Assembly (NCBI RefSeq): GCF_009695545.1 | Contig: NZ_VUNS01000004.1 | Span: 62,001 to 126,000, forward strand | Direction: 5' to 3' | Source: Victivallis lenta | GTDB lineage: Bacteria; Verrucomicrobiota; Lentisphaeria; Victivallales; Victivallaceae | Length of the DNA: 64,000 nt | In this document: piece by piece, positions 41,135 through 50,523 of the stretch | Layout: each line of letters begins with the position of its first letter | How positions within the stretch are numbered: position 1 is the first letter of the stretch | Notes under the pieces: model-generated | The model's input: the letters and a program-made list of their open reading frames with translations, nothing else | What the model was told of the DNA's origin: nothing | Database searches by the model: none | Position numbers and translations under genes: made by a program

Positions 41135-42000
41135 TTCACGGCACCCTGCTTCTCGTCGCAACCGGCCTCTGCTGGGTGCTGATCGCGGTTGTGATCAGCA
41201 CGGCCGCGCGGCGGCGGCTCGACCTCGACTTCATCCAGGCCGGCGCCGCGCTGCTGACCGCCGCCGCGGCGGGAGGCGCGCTCCTGTTCCAGAGAAGCGC
41301 CACGATCCCCCTTCCGCTCCAGCTGGCCGTATTCGGCGCCGGAGTCGGCAACTACCTGATGATCAAGCTTATGAATGCCGGGATGGCGCGCGGTCACAAC
41401 GGTGCGGTCTGGGGAATCACCCAGAGCGCGCTCGTCTTTCCGTTCACGATGGGAATGCTGTTCTTCGGCGTCGCCCCGACCGTCAGCCGCCTGGCCGGGC
41501 TGGCGCTGATCCTGGCGGCGATCGTTCTTTTCAGCTTCTCGAAGGAGAAAAAACCGGGAACTTCGGGCAACTGGCTCCTTCCGACGCTCGGCGCTTTTTT
41601 TTTTGCCGGAATCTCGCAATGCTGCGCGAATCTGCCCTCTTACCTCGGCGCCGGCGACATGCCGAGCACGCGCCGGGCACTGCTGGTCCAGCTCGGCGTG
41701 CTCGCCTCGTTCGGCGTGAACGCCGGGTTGGCCCGGAGCCGGTGGAGAGCACGCGGCACACTGCTGCCGCTGGTCACGCTCGGCTGCGTAAACATCGTTT
41801 CGCTGTTCTTCCTTTTTTACCGCGGACTCAATATCCTCGCGTCCCTCGGCTGCGGCTCGATCGGCTACCCGGTCGCCATGGGCTCCTGCATTGCAGGATT
41901 CCTGATTTACAGCCGCGCGATTCTGCGGGAAAAGGCCGGTTTCGCGGCGGCGGCGGCATTCCTCGCGGTTCTCTCCGGCATCCTCGTCATTTCGCTGTGA
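41131..42000 (+). CDS. DMT-superfamily (RhaT-like) sugar transporter
   Basis: The 289-residue protein has about ten hydrophobic helices, starting MIHGTLLLVATGLCWVLIAVV and ending AAAAAFLAVLSGILVISL. Features such as GVGNYLMIKLMNAGMARGHNGAVWGITQSALVFPF and the late GCGSIGYPVAMGSCIAGFLIYSR resemble the drug/metabolite and rhamnose-transporter group. It is coupled to the upstream glycosidase, so it probably imports the sugar that the enzyme handles. The substrate is not known. Confidence 0.8.
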   Translation: MIHGTLLLVATGLCWVLIAVVISTAARRRLDLDFIQAGAALLTAAAAGGALLFQRSATIPLPLQLAVFGAGVGNYLMIKLMNAGMARGHNGAVWGITQSALVFPFTMGMLFFGVAPTVSRLAGLALILAAIVLFSFSKEKKPGTSGNWLLPTLGAFFFAGISQCCANLPSYLGAGDMPSTRRALLVQLGVLASFGVNAGLARSRWRARGTLLPLVTLGCVNIVSLFFLFYRGLNILASLGCGSIGYPVAMGSCIAGFLIYSRAILREKAGFAAAAAFLAVLSGILVISL

Positions 42001-42021
42001 CCGCCGCCCTGTCCTAGCCGT

Positions 42022-42039
42022 CTGTCATGATTCTGTCAT
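42022..42039 (+). promoter_or_regulatory. Pho-box-like direct repeat upstream of pseudopilin-glycosidase operon
   Basis: CTGTCAT-GATT-CTGTCAT: two 7-base direct repeats with an 11-base period, matching the layout of the PhoB box (CTGTCAT plus four AT-rich bases plus CTGTCAY). It lies about 30 bases upstream of the -35 hexamer at 42069, an activator-type position. Confidence 0.5.
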
Positions 42040-42068
42040 GAATGATTCCGGAAAAAGATTGCGGGTTA

Positions 42069-42097
42069 TTGACATGGCCGCCGTTCTCCGGTATAAT
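42069..42097 (+). promoter_or_regulatory. Perfect-consensus promoter of the pseudopilin-glycosidase operon
   Basis: TTGACA (42069-42074), 17 bases, TATAAT (42092-42097). It excludes translation from any ATG much before 42106 and supports the SD-preceded ATG at 42136. Confidence 0.88.
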
Positions 42098-42135
42098 TTA
42101 AACAGATGCTCAACCAACCCAACGGAGACAATGCC

Positions 42136-42858
42136 ATGAAACGGAATTTCACCTTGATCGAACTTCTTGTCGTTATTGCGATCATCGCGATCCTCGCCTC
42201 GATGCTGCTGCCCGCGCTGAATCAGGCAAGAGAACGCGCCCGCTCCACATCGTGTACCGGAAATCTGAAGCAAATCATGACCGGTTTTCAATTCTACGCG
42301 GACGATTACGACGGAATCGTCATGCGCTATTCGAAGGCGGCCGGCAACAAATCGTGGTCCGAATTCATAATCGGCCGCACCGGGGGTAATGCCTATCTGC
42401 CGGACACCAGACAAAATAAGCTGCTGGTCTGTCCTTCGAGTCTATCGGCCGGAAAAGATTATTTTCTGTATCAGACCTACGGAGCCTTCGACAATCGCTA
42501 CAACGGAAGCGATACCACCCGCTACGAGGCGAAGATCAAGGAAACTGGGCCGTATTTTCACAAGTTCGACAACAATAACAACGGCTATTCCTTCAAGAAA
42601 ATGAAAACTCCATCGCAGATTCTTCTGGTGATGGATACCGAATACCGCGGAACTCACTCGAACGCGGGGAAGATGCTCTGGTTCTTCCAACCGAATGTTG
42701 ATGGCGAAGGGGGCGCGTCGATCCGGCACAACAACCGTGCAAATACCGCATTTGCAGACGGCCATGTCGCCTCGCTGGGCAAGAAGGAACTATATCGGTC
42801 GTCCGCCACCATCGAACAGGTCGTCAGGAACGGCGTTCCTGTCGCGACGCAGGAATGA
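42136..42858 (+). CDS. Pseudopilin-like protein with H-X9-DG motif (accessory pseudopilin 3)
   Basis: The 240-residue protein has a short leader MKRN, then [20 protein letters not shown]; +5 glutamate is present and asparagine is at -1. The globular domain ends with an intact processing-associated H-X9-DG motif ([17 protein letters not shown]). Earlier are CTGNLKQI and CPSSLSAG, the usual cysteine pair. ACGGAG precedes the ATG; an in-frame ATG at 42106 lies at the predicted transcription start and is less likely. Six bases separate its stop from the glycosidase start, so they form a two-gene unit. Confidence 0.92.
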   Translation: MKRNFTLIELLVVIAIIAILASMLLPALNQARERARSTSCTGNLKQIMTGFQFYADDYDGIVMRYSKAAGNKSWSEFIIGRTGGNAYLPDTRQNKLLVCPSSLSAGKDYFLYQTYGAFDNRYNGSDTTRYEAKIKETGPYFHKFDNNNNGYSFKKMKTPSQILLVMDTEYRGTHSNAGKMLWFFQPNVDGEGGASIRHNNRANTAFADGHVASLGKKELYRSSATIEQVVRNGVPVATQE

Positions 42859-42863
42859 TTGCC

Positions 42864-45836
42864 ATGAAACTGTCACTTTTCTGCATATCGTTTGCATTGA
42901 TATCCATAACTGCCGCCGCTCCATTGCCGGTCCATTGGTCAGCTTCGGCAGTTCAGGCAAAAAGCCGCCGCCATTCGGCGATCAGCGCGACTTTGCCGGA
43001 CGGTTCTCCGGGAATCCGGTTCTGCTGGGAATCCGGCAATACTCCGTATGGGGAATTCGTCTTTACGAAACCAATCCGGCTCGGTCGTTTCGAACCGTGT
43101 GTGCTACGAGCCGCCCTGCATGGGAAATTGACAGAAAACTTCGACCGGATTCGAATTCGTCTCACCGACTCATCTGGCGAAACGTTTCAGTTCGATACCC
43201 GGAAACGCGGTTTTCACGACAGTGTCGAATTTGAAATCACACAGGAAAAAATCCGTGATTTCTGGGGCGGTGACAAAAACGGACGCATCGATGGAGAAGT
43301 CACAATCACCGGATTCGCCATCGGATTCCGTGGTACGGGAAAACGCGGCGAGTTCACAATAGGACGTATCGAAAAATTTTCACTCGCAGCCATTGAAGCG
43401 AAAGTCGACACCGGAGATCCGCTGTACCTGATCCGTCCCGGCGAAGAGTCGAAACTCGCCGTTGTTTTCACCAACTGCGGCGACCGTGAATTCGACGGAA
43501 GAGCCTCCTGTCGCTTTGAAGACTTCTACGGCCGACATTTCCGACTTGAACGGTCATTATCACTGCCACCGGGAGGAACGATGCGCCTGCCGCTTAACCG
43601 TCCGCTTCCCGCGCCGGGACATTGGCAGATTTTCTGGACAGTACAGGGAAATAAGGAAGGAGCGGAGCACGGCGGAACCCTGCAATTCGCCAGCCTGGAA
43701 CCATCCGGACCAACTCCGAATCGTACTTCCGGTTTCCTGTTCGGTGTCCATTCGCATCCCTACCGCTGGAGTAAACAGGACCGCGAGCTTGAAGCGCGGG
43801 CCGCCGGCTTGGCTGGCATCAAGGTTCTGCGGCTCGATATTCACTGGCGCGCACTCCAGCCGCAACCGGGTGGAGACTGGGACTTCAGCTATCCCGATTC
43901 CGTGCTGCGTCTCTACGAATCGCATGGAATCGAATTCGAAGCTCTGCTCGGTGCGCCGCCACGCTGGGCTGTAACTCCGGGATACGTACCGGTGCGTTCC
44001 GACATCAGGGGTGAGATTCGACCGCAGACCGCCCTTTACCGGGAATATATCCGCCGAGTCGCCGAGCGCTATCGCGGCAAAATCCGCTTCTACGAGCAGT
44101 TCAACGAACCGGACCTTGCTGCCTTCTACAACTTCGGAGCAGAGGATTACATCGAGCTTTTCCGTGCCGGAGCGGAAGAGCTACGCAAGGCTGATCCGGC
44201 CGCCGTGATCCTGACCGGCGGCTTTGCCACGATGCTGCAGGTGGCGAGCTCCCACGCTCCCGGTTATATCGAAAAAGCGTTGGCGGGAACCAACGGCACG
44301 TTCGACATTCATGCGCATCACGAGCACGGTCCTTTCGAAGCGTATTGCCGGATCATCGACGAACAATTTCTGCCGATGCGACGCCGGCTCGGCATAGCTG
44401 CCCCGTGGTATGCGAATGAGACCGCACTCACTGCGGCCGGGGGCCGTGAAAAGCGTCAGGCGGCCGCTCTCTGGAAAAAACTATTATTCGCCTGGAGCCG
44501 CGGCGCGGTCGGCTACAACTGGTACGATCTCAGGAACGACGGATTCGACCCGGATAACGGCGAACACAATTACGGATTGCTCACCAACGATTTTCAGCCC
44601 AAACCGGTCTATGTCGCGTATAACACGCTGACCGGGCTTTTCCGTACGAAAAAATTCCTCCGGCAGCTTCCCGCACCTGACGGAATCTGGCTGTTTGAAT
44701 TCGCCGATCATCAGAAACGGCTGCTGGCAGCATGGAGTGAGGTCGATACGCCCCCCGCAACGCTGCTCTTTCAGACGAGTGCCGCAGGAACGGTCCCGGA
44801 GCTTGTCGACCTGATGGGAAACCGGAGACCGATTCCGACAGTTGGCGGCTGTTTCCCGCTTGAAGCCTCCGAGTATCCTGTCGCGGTTGAACTTCCGGTC
44901 TCGACAGATATCGAACCGGCTGGCCAACTATTCAAAGCCGTCTTTTCCGGAGCGGCAGTCGCAGGGAAAACATTCGCTTTTCAGTTCACAGCAAACAATC
45001 CCCTGCCGAAACCGGAGAATTTTGTTCTTCGATTTTCGCCCCCTCCCGGCATCCGCCTCATCTGCCCGGAACTCCGCATCTCTCTCGCCGCCGGGGAATC
45101 GCGGTGCATTCCAATTGAGGCTCAGGTCGACGCAAAATTCCGCCTGCCATCCGGCGTCCGAGATTTCATCAAAGTGGAATGGCACGGAATCAATTCCGGC
45201 TGGACTGGCTGTTTTAAACTGCCCGTATTGTCCGCGACCGTGATTCCCGCGAAGCGGAACGACGGCGCGCCGGATTTTCTGCTGAACCGGCGTGAGCAAG
45301 TTCACAGCCTGATCGGCGCCGATCCGAGCAGGGAACATCTGAACTGGAAGGGGCCGGAAGACCTGAGCGCGACCGCCCGCCTGAGCCAAGATGGACAGAA
45401 CTTCATCCTGGCCGTGGATGTGACTGACGACCGCCATTGCCAGCCGTTCTCCGGTTCCGGCGTCTGGCAGGGAGACTGTGTACAGTTTGCCATCGCTGTT
45501 CCGGAACATTCCGGCCTGTGGGAAATCGGTCTGACCCGGCGTGACGACGGAAAAAACGAAGTATTCTGCTGGAGTACTCCGGATGGACTTGATCCGGCGC
45601 CAGTAATGAAAACCGCGGTTCTGAAGACTGAGCGGGACGGCAACCGAACCTCCTATCAGGTATCGATCCCCCTTACTGCGCTCAAGCTGTCGCCGAAGCT
45701 GCTGCGGCAAGGATTCCGGTTCAATCTCCTGATTAACGACAACGACGGCGAAGGACGCGAAAATTGGATTCACATTGTTCCCGGCATCGGAGAATCCAAA
45801 ACACCGGAGCAATATCCGCTCGTAGTGTTTGAATAA
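42864..45836 (+). CDS. Secreted clan-A glycoside hydrolase with C-terminal CBM9-like domain
   Basis: About 990 residues with a signal peptide (MKLSLFCISFALISITAAAP). An N-terminal beta sandwich (to about 180) and an Ig-like domain lead to a TIM barrel from about 290: GFLFGVHSHPYRW, VLRLDIHWRALQPQPG, acid/base glutamate near 415 in RFYEQFNEPDLA and probable nucleophile near 519 in WYANETALT. This is the GH5/GH39-like clan-A pattern. Two further beta domains follow, the last (about 795-985) with SATARLSQDGQNFILAVDVTDD and QGDCVQFAIA, like CBM9 domains. AGGA lies 9 bases before the ATG at 42864; an ATG at 42855 overlaps the upstream stop. Codon choice looks more AT-rich than neighbours by eye. 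Confidence 0.87.
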   Translation: MKLSLFCISFALISITAAAPLPVHWSASAVQAKSRRHSAISATLPDGSPGIRFCWESGNTPYGEFVFTKPIRLGRFEPCVLRAALHGKLTENFDRIRIRLTDSSGETFQFDTRKRGFHDSVEFEITQEKIRDFWGGDKNGRIDGEVTITGFAIGFRGTGKRGEFTIGRIEKFSLAAIEAKVDTGDPLYLIRPGEESKLAVVFTNCGDREFDGRASCRFEDFYGRHFRLERSLSLPPGGTMRLPLNRPLPAPGHWQIFWTVQGNKEGAEHGGTLQFASLEPSGPTPNRTSGFLFGVHSHPYRWSKQDRELEARAAGLAGIKVLRLDIHWRALQPQPGGDWDFSYPDSVLRLYESHGIEFEALLGAPPRWAVTPGYVPVRSDIRGEIRPQTALYREYIRRVAERYRGKIRFYEQFNEPDLAAFYNFGAEDYIELFRAGAEELRKADPAAVILTGGFATMLQVASSHAPGYIEKALAGTNGTFDIHAHHEHGPFEAYCRIIDEQFLPMRRRLGIAAPWYANETALTAAGGREKRQAAALWKKLLFAWSRGAVGYNWYDLRNDGFDPDNGEHNYGLLTNDFQPKPVYVAYNTLTGLFRTKKFLRQLPAPDGIWLFEFADHQKRLLAAWSEVDTPPATLLFQTSAAGTVPELVDLMGNRRPIPTVGGCFPLEASEYPVAVELPVSTDIEPAGQLFKAVFSGAAVAGKTFAFQFTANNPLPKPENFVLRFSPPPGIRLICPELRISLAAGESRCIPIEAQVDAKFRLPSGVRDFIKVEWHGINSGWTGCFKLPVLSATVIPAKRNDGAPDFLLNRREQVHSLIGADPSREHLNWKGPEDLSATARLSQDGQNFILAVDVTDDRHCQPFSGSGVWQGDCVQFAIAVPEHSGLWEIGLTRRDDGKNEVFCWSTPDGLDPAPVMKTAVLKTERDGNRTSYQVSIPLTALKLSPKLLRQGFRFNLLINDNDGEGRENWIHIVPGIGESKTPEQYPLVVFE

Positions 45837-45845
45837 CGGGTCTGC

Positions 45846-45874
45846 TTGCATTTATATGACGAAAACGGTATATT
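45846..45874 (+). promoter_or_regulatory. Promoter of the GntR/LacI hybrid regulator
   Basis: TTGCAT (45846-45851), 17 bases, TATATT (45869-45874), beginning right after the glycosidase stop. No terminator-like hairpin separates the two transcripts. Confidence 0.7.
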
Positions 45875-45897
45875 GACGACACGGAGAAATATCTGTT

Positions 45898-47013
45898 TTG
45901 AGAAACAAAGTTCATGAGGTGCGGCAGAAGATCCTGCGCCATATCGTCGACCGGGGGACGCCGGAGCGGCAGTACCTGCCCTCGATCCGGACCTTCGAAC
46001 AGACGACCGGGTGCAGCCGCCAGACCGTCCATCTGGCGCTGCGCGAACTGGTCGACGCCGAAGTGCTCACTGCCGTTCCGCGCGGCGGCTTCCGGGTCTG
46101 CAACGTCGAGCAGGCCGAAAAACTGCTCGGTCCCGTGACCGACCTGCCGGTCGCCTTCGTCATGCCGCGCTGGATCGAACGCGGCATCATCTCCCCGCTC
46201 TTCGCCGAAATCCTGTTCGGCGCGGAGTCGGCCGCCGGTCCCGGCAGCGGCATCCGCCCGGTCTGCCTGACGCTGCCGTGGGAGGCGGACGAAAAACGTT
46301 TTTCGCTGTCGCGCCTCGCCTTCCGCACCCGCGGCATCGCCGGCGCGATGCTGGTCGGCCCGACCCCGGATTTCATCGCCGAAAAATTCATCGAGAAGTG
46401 CCAGGTTCCGGTCGTCCTCGTCGACAACGTGACCGACCTGCCCGGCGTAACCTGCGTCAGCAAGGACAACCTCTCCGGCGCTGCCCGGGCGGTGCGCTAC
46501 CTGATCGAGCGCGGCCATCGCCGGATCGGCATGATCTCGGTCCGTCCCCGCAAAATGCGGCTGAACGAACGCTGGGCCGGATTCCATGCCGAAATGCACC
46601 GGCATGGACTGCTCTCCGAAATCGCCTTCGTCGAAGAGGCCGGGTGGGACGCCGACACCGTCTCCGGCGGGGCCGCCGCGGCGGCCTCCCTGCTGCGCAA
46701 GGGCCTCAACGGCGCCACCGCGCTGCTGGCGCTGAACGACAATATGGCGCTCGGAGCGATTCAGGTGTTTCAGGAGAACAAGATCCGCATCCCCGAGCAG
46801 CTTTCCGTCATCGGCATCGGCAACGACTCGCGCGTGACCGAACTCTGCCGCCCGGCCCTGACCACGATGGCGCTCGACAACCGGCGGCTCGGTCAGCTCG
46901 CCATGCGGGCGCTGCTCGACGTCATGCGTCACCCGAAAGCGGGCGGCAACGCGGTCACCCTTCTGCCGATGACCCTCTGCGAAGGAGAAAGCGTCTGCGA
47001 CGGTCCGTTCTGA
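45898..47013 (+). CDS. GntR-HTH/LacI-sensor hybrid regulator (AraR type)
   Basis: The 371-residue protein has a GntR winged helix at the N-terminus (VRQKILRHIVDRGTPERQYLPSIRTFEQTTGCSRQTVHLALRELVDAEVLTAVPRGGFRV) and a LacI/periplasmic-binding-protein sensor (PVVLVDNV, VRYLIERGHRRIGMI, TALLALNDNMALGAIQVFQENKIRIPEQLSVIGIGND). This is the AraR-type domain combination. The start is TTG at 45898, with GGAG 11 bases upstream. It probably responds to a sugar released by the neighbouring glycosidase. It converges with the NAD synthetase gene, 18 bases apart. Confidence 0.92.
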   Translation: MRNKVHEVRQKILRHIVDRGTPERQYLPSIRTFEQTTGCSRQTVHLALRELVDAEVLTAVPRGGFRVCNVEQAEKLLGPVTDLPVAFVMPRWIERGIISPLFAEILFGAESAAGPGSGIRPVCLTLPWEADEKRFSLSRLAFRTRGIAGAMLVGPTPDFIAEKFIEKCQVPVVLVDNVTDLPGVTCVSKDNLSGAARAVRYLIERGHRRIGMISVRPRKMRLNERWAGFHAEMHRHGLLSEIAFVEEAGWDADTVSGGAAAAASLLRKGLNGATALLALNDNMALGAIQVFQENKIRIPEQLSVIGIGNDSRVTELCRPALTTMALDNRRLGQLAMRALLDVMRHPKAGGNAVTLLPMTLCEGESVCDGPF

Positions 47014-47031
47014 ACGGGAACAGGCCGCTTC

Positions 47032-48939
47032 TCAGCAGTTCCAGGCCGCGTCGCTCGCGTCGCTCGGCATGCGCCAGTCGCCGCGCGGCGAAAGCGCGAT
47101 CGTACCGACCTTCGGACCGTCCGGCACGCAGCTGCGCTTGAACTGCTGGCGGAAAAATCTCCGCACGAACAACGCAAACCAGCGGCCGATCACGTCGGGC
47201 GGATAAGTTCCGGCGAACGCGTTTTCGGCCAGACAACGGATCTTCTCCGGCTCCGCGCCGTATTTGATGAAGTGATAGAGGAAGAAATCGTGCAGCTCGT
47301 AGGGACCGATCAGCTCCTCGGTCTTCTGGTTGATCGCGCCGTCGCCGTCCGCCGGCAGAAGCTCGGGACTGACCGGAGTATCGATCACATCGCGCAGGAC
47401 CGCCGCCAGTTCCGGCGTCTCCCGCTCCGCCGTGGTTTCGATCAGAAAGCGGATCAGCGTCTTCGGGATTGAACAGTTCACGGCATACATCGACATGTGG
47501 TCGCCGTTGTAGGTGCTCCACCCGAGCGCGATTTCGGAAAGGTCGCCGGTGCCGACCACCAGCCCGCCGGTCTTGTTCGCGACATCCATCAGAATCTGGG
47601 TGCGCTCGCGCGCCTGCACATTCTCATATGCCGTATCGCAGATCGCCGGATCGTGCCCGATGTCGCTGAAATGCTGCAGGCAGGCGGCTTTGATATCGAC
47701 TTCGCGGAAGGTCGTTCCAAGCAGCCGGCAGAGGGTCACGGCGTTGTTGTAGGTCCTTCCGGTCGTGCCGAACCCCGGCAGCGTGAAAGCGATGATATCG
47801 GAGGCGGGGCGGCCGAGCAGGCGGCAGCATTCGGCCGCGACCAGCAGCGCAAGCGTCGAATCGAGCCCGCCCGAAATTCCGATCACCATCGTCTTCGCCC
47901 GCGTATGCTCGATCCGCTTGGCGAGCCCCGCACACTGGATATCGAAGATTTCCCGGCAGCGCTCCCGGCGGCCGGCTGCGTTCTCCGGCACAAACGGATG
48001 ACGCGGAATCGAGGCGTGCCGGAGATCCGGAGAACCTGCCGCCTCCGGCAGCCGGACCCGGCGGAAACGCATTCCCTCCGGCAGCGGATTGTCGTTGAAC
48101 GAGCTCTCCGAGAGCCGCGCCGCGCCGAGCCGTTCGAAATCAACGTCGGCGTACGTCAGGCTCGACTCCCGGTCGAAACGGCGGTTTTCCGCCGCCAGGC
48201 GGCCGTTGTCAGCGATGATCGCGTGTCCGCCGAACACCAGGTCGGTCGTCGACTCATGGACTCCGGCCCCGGCCAGCACATAAGCCGCGAGGCAGCGGGC
48301 GCTCTGCTGCGTCACCAGTTCCCGGCGGTAATCGGCCTTGCCCGCCAGTTCGTTGCCAGCGGAAAGGTTGAACACCGCCCGGGCCCCGCCGAGCGCCAGG
48401 TACAGCGACGGCGGCAGCACGCACCAGAGGTCTTCGCAGATTTCAACGCCGAAACGGAACCCGGCACCGCCGTCGAAAATGAGGTCGGCGCCGAACGGCA
48501 CCTCCCGGCCGCCGATGCACGCAGTCGCGTCCGTTATGCCGCGCCCGGAGTGGAAATGCCGCTTCTCGTAAAATTCCCGGTAGTTCGGCAGCACGCACTT
48601 CGGCACGATTCCGCGGATCGCTCCGTCCGCGGCGACGGCGGCGGCGTTGAAAAGCACGTCGCCGCGGCGGAACGGCAGGCCGATGACGGCGACCGTCCGG
48701 CTGCCGGCCGTCCGCGCCGCAAAATCAACGGCGGCAGCTTCGGCCGCCGCCAGCAGCCGTTCCTGGAAAAACAGATCGCCGCAGGAGTAACCGGTCACGC
48801 AGAGCTCAGGGAAGACAACCGCGTCGGCGCCGTTCTCCGCGGCCTGCCGGAAACAGCGCCGAAGCTCCTCCGTATTGAACGCCGCATCGGCCACCTTCAG
48901 CTTCGGGACCGCCGCCGCAAGACGATAAAATCCAAACAT
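47032..48939 (-). CDS. nadE: Glutamine-dependent NAD+ synthetase
   Basis: Converts deamido-NAD to NAD using glutamine-derived ammonia. The 635-residue two-domain enzyme has an N-terminal nitrilase-type glutaminase with Glu45 (FPELCVTGYSCGDLF), Lys114 (VPKCVLPNYREFYEKR) and Cys168 (VEICEDLW), and a C-terminal synthetase with the PP-loop SGGLDS at 356-361 and GTGDLSEIALGWSTYNGDHMSMY. The ATG at 48939 has a strong GGAGGAAGGAG site; an in-frame start at 48987 lacks it. It follows the antiporter gene by 23 bases in one operon. Confidence 0.96.
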   Translation of the reverse strand: MFGFYRLAAAVPKLKVADAAFNTEELRRCFRQAAENGADAVVFPELCVTGYSCGDLFFQERLLAAAEAAAVDFAARTAGSRTVAVIGLPFRRGDVLFNAAAVAADGAIRGIVPKCVLPNYREFYEKRHFHSGRGITDATACIGGREVPFGADLIFDGGAGFRFGVEICEDLWCVLPPSLYLALGGARAVFNLSAGNELAGKADYRRELVTQQSARCLAAYVLAGAGVHESTTDLVFGGHAIIADNGRLAAENRRFDRESSLTYADVDFERLGAARLSESSFNDNPLPEGMRFRRVRLPEAAGSPDLRHASIPRHPFVPENAAGRRERCREIFDIQCAGLAKRIEHTRAKTMVIGISGGLDSTLALLVAAECCRLLGRPASDIIAFTLPGFGTTGRTYNNAVTLCRLLGTTFREVDIKAACLQHFSDIGHDPAICDTAYENVQARERTQILMDVANKTGGLVVGTGDLSEIALGWSTYNGDHMSMYAVNCSIPKTLIRFLIETTAERETPELAAVLRDVIDTPVSPELLPADGDGAINQKTEELIGPYELHDFFLYHFIKYGAEPEKIRCLAENAFAGTYPPDVIGRWFALFVRRFFRQQFKRSCVPDGPKVGTIALSPRGDWRMPSDASDAAWNC

Positions 48940-48962
48940 GATGTCGTGCTCCTTCCTCCGAA

Positions 48963-50375
48963 TTACAGAATCATTCCGGCGATCCACCCGGCCGCCAGAA
49001 GCGGCAGATTGTAGTGCAGAAAGGTCGGAATCGTCGAGTCGTAAATATGATCGTGCTGCCCGTCGGCGTTGAGCCCGGCGGTCGGACCGAGCACCGATTC
49101 GGACACCGGGGAGCCGGCGTCTCCGAGCGCTCCGGCCGAGCCGACGATCGCGATCGTCGCCAGCGGAGAGATGCCGAGCGCCGCACAGAGCGGCACATAG
49201 ATTGCGGCGATCAGCGGCACCGTCGAGAAGGAAGAACCGATTCCCATCGTGATAATCAGCCCGATCAGCAGCATCGCAAAGACCGTCACCCCCCTGTAGT
49301 GAACGGCGACGCCCTTCACGAGCTCGACCAGCTCAGCCACGCCGCCGGTGTCCTTCATCACGTTCGCAAACCCGGCGGCGGCGATCATGACGATGCCGAT
49401 TCCGCCCATCAGGTGAACGCCCTGCACGAAAACATCCTGCGTGTCGCGCAGGCGGATGACCCGCGCCGCGACAAACACCATGACCGCGAGCAGCGAACCG
49501 ATCAGCAGCGAATCGAGAAATATCTGCACGAAAAGCGCCATCAGGATCGCCGCAACGCCGACCGCCACATTGAACGGCCTGATCTCGACCGGCTCAGTCG
49601 CTTCCACCATGAGCTCGGTTTTGACCGGATTATACGCACGCGGACGGCGATAGCTCAGGAACACCGCGATCAGCAGCCCCGCCACCATGCCGAGCGCCGG
49701 AATCAACATGGCCGGGGAGGCCTGCGCGGCGGCCACCTCCATGCCGTTGCGCCGGATATTGTCGAGCAGAATCGTGTTGAGATAAATTTTCCCGAAGCCG
49801 ACCGGCAGCACCATGTACGGTGTGATAAGCCCGAAGGTCAGCACGCAGGCCACCGCGCGCCGGTCGAGCCGGAGCCGGTCGAACACCGGCAGCAGCGGCG
49901 GAATCAGGACCGGAATGAAAGCGATGTGCATCGGAATCAGATTCTGCGACGAAACCGCCGTGAGCGTGAGGATGCCGAGCAGCGCGTATTTGAAACAGAA
50001 CAGCTTCTTCGCGGTCATTTCACAGCCGATCCACTGAAAGAGCTTCCGCGCGATGAGTTCCGTGACGCCGGAGCGCGAAATCGCGATCGAGAAGGTTCCG
50101 AGCATGACATAGTTGATCGCGAGCACCGCGCCGTTGTCGAGGCTGCTCTGGAACGATTTCATCGTCGAACCGAACACCGAAACGGCGCTCTTCCAGAACT
50201 CCGTGAATTCGCCGCTGCCGAGCAGCGCGAACGCCTCGCCGTCGAGTCCTCCCAGCATGCCGCCGACCGCCGCAGCCGAAATCAGTGCGAATACGACATT
50301 CATGCGCAGCGCGGCGAGCGCGAGCAGCACCGCGACCGAAACCAGCACCGGGTTCGACAAAAGCTCCCAGACCAT
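48963..50375 (-). CDS. Na+/H+ antiporter family transporter (NhaC/YuiF-like)
   Basis: The 470-residue polytopic protein has 11-12 hydrophobic spans beginning MVWELLSNPVLVSVAVLLALAALRMNVVFALISAA. Characteristic segments are FGLITPYMVLPVGFGKIYLNTIL, GLIITMGIGSSFSTVPLIAAIYVPLCAALG and IVGSAGALGDAGSPVSESVLGPT, as in putative amino-acid or sodium/proton antiporters. AGGAAAGG precedes the ATG at 50375. The ion and any cosubstrate are inferred from family only. It shares an operon with NAD synthetase. Confidence 0.85.
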   Translation of the reverse strand: MVWELLSNPVLVSVAVLLALAALRMNVVFALISAAAVGGMLGGLDGEAFALLGSGEFTEFWKSAVSVFGSTMKSFQSSLDNGAVLAINYVMLGTFSIAISRSGVTELIARKLFQWIGCEMTAKKLFCFKYALLGILTLTAVSSQNLIPMHIAFIPVLIPPLLPVFDRLRLDRRAVACVLTFGLITPYMVLPVGFGKIYLNTILLDNIRRNGMEVAAAQASPAMLIPALGMVAGLLIAVFLSYRRPRAYNPVKTELMVEATEPVEIRPFNVAVGVAAILMALFVQIFLDSLLIGSLLAVMVFVAARVIRLRDTQDVFVQGVHLMGGIGIVMIAAAGFANVMKDTGGVAELVELVKGVAVHYRGVTVFAMLLIGLIITMGIGSSFSTVPLIAAIYVPLCAALGISPLATIAIVGSAGALGDAGSPVSESVLGPTAGLNADGQHDHIYDSTIPTFLHYNLPLLAAGWIAGMIL

Positions 50376-50468
50376 CCGTAAACCTTTCCTGTGTGCAAAT
50401 GCTTTAAAATACCACGCCCGGAAGCGGCTTTCAAGCCGGAGGCCGGAAAAAGCGCCGCCCGGACACAC

Positions 50469-50499
50469 AAAAAAGCGGGCATGCAAACCGCACGCCCGC
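50469..50499 (-). terminator. Rho-independent terminator of the isomerase-oxidoreductase operon
   Basis: On the minus strand, GCGGGCGTGC-GGTTT-GCATGCCCGC followed by six T: ten pairs with one G-U wobble. On the plus strand the wobble is an A-C mismatch and no T-run follows, so it works only for minus-strand transcripts ending at 50524. Confidence 0.92.
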
Positions 50500-50523
50500 C
50501 TTTCTCCCGTAGACCGGACGGAA

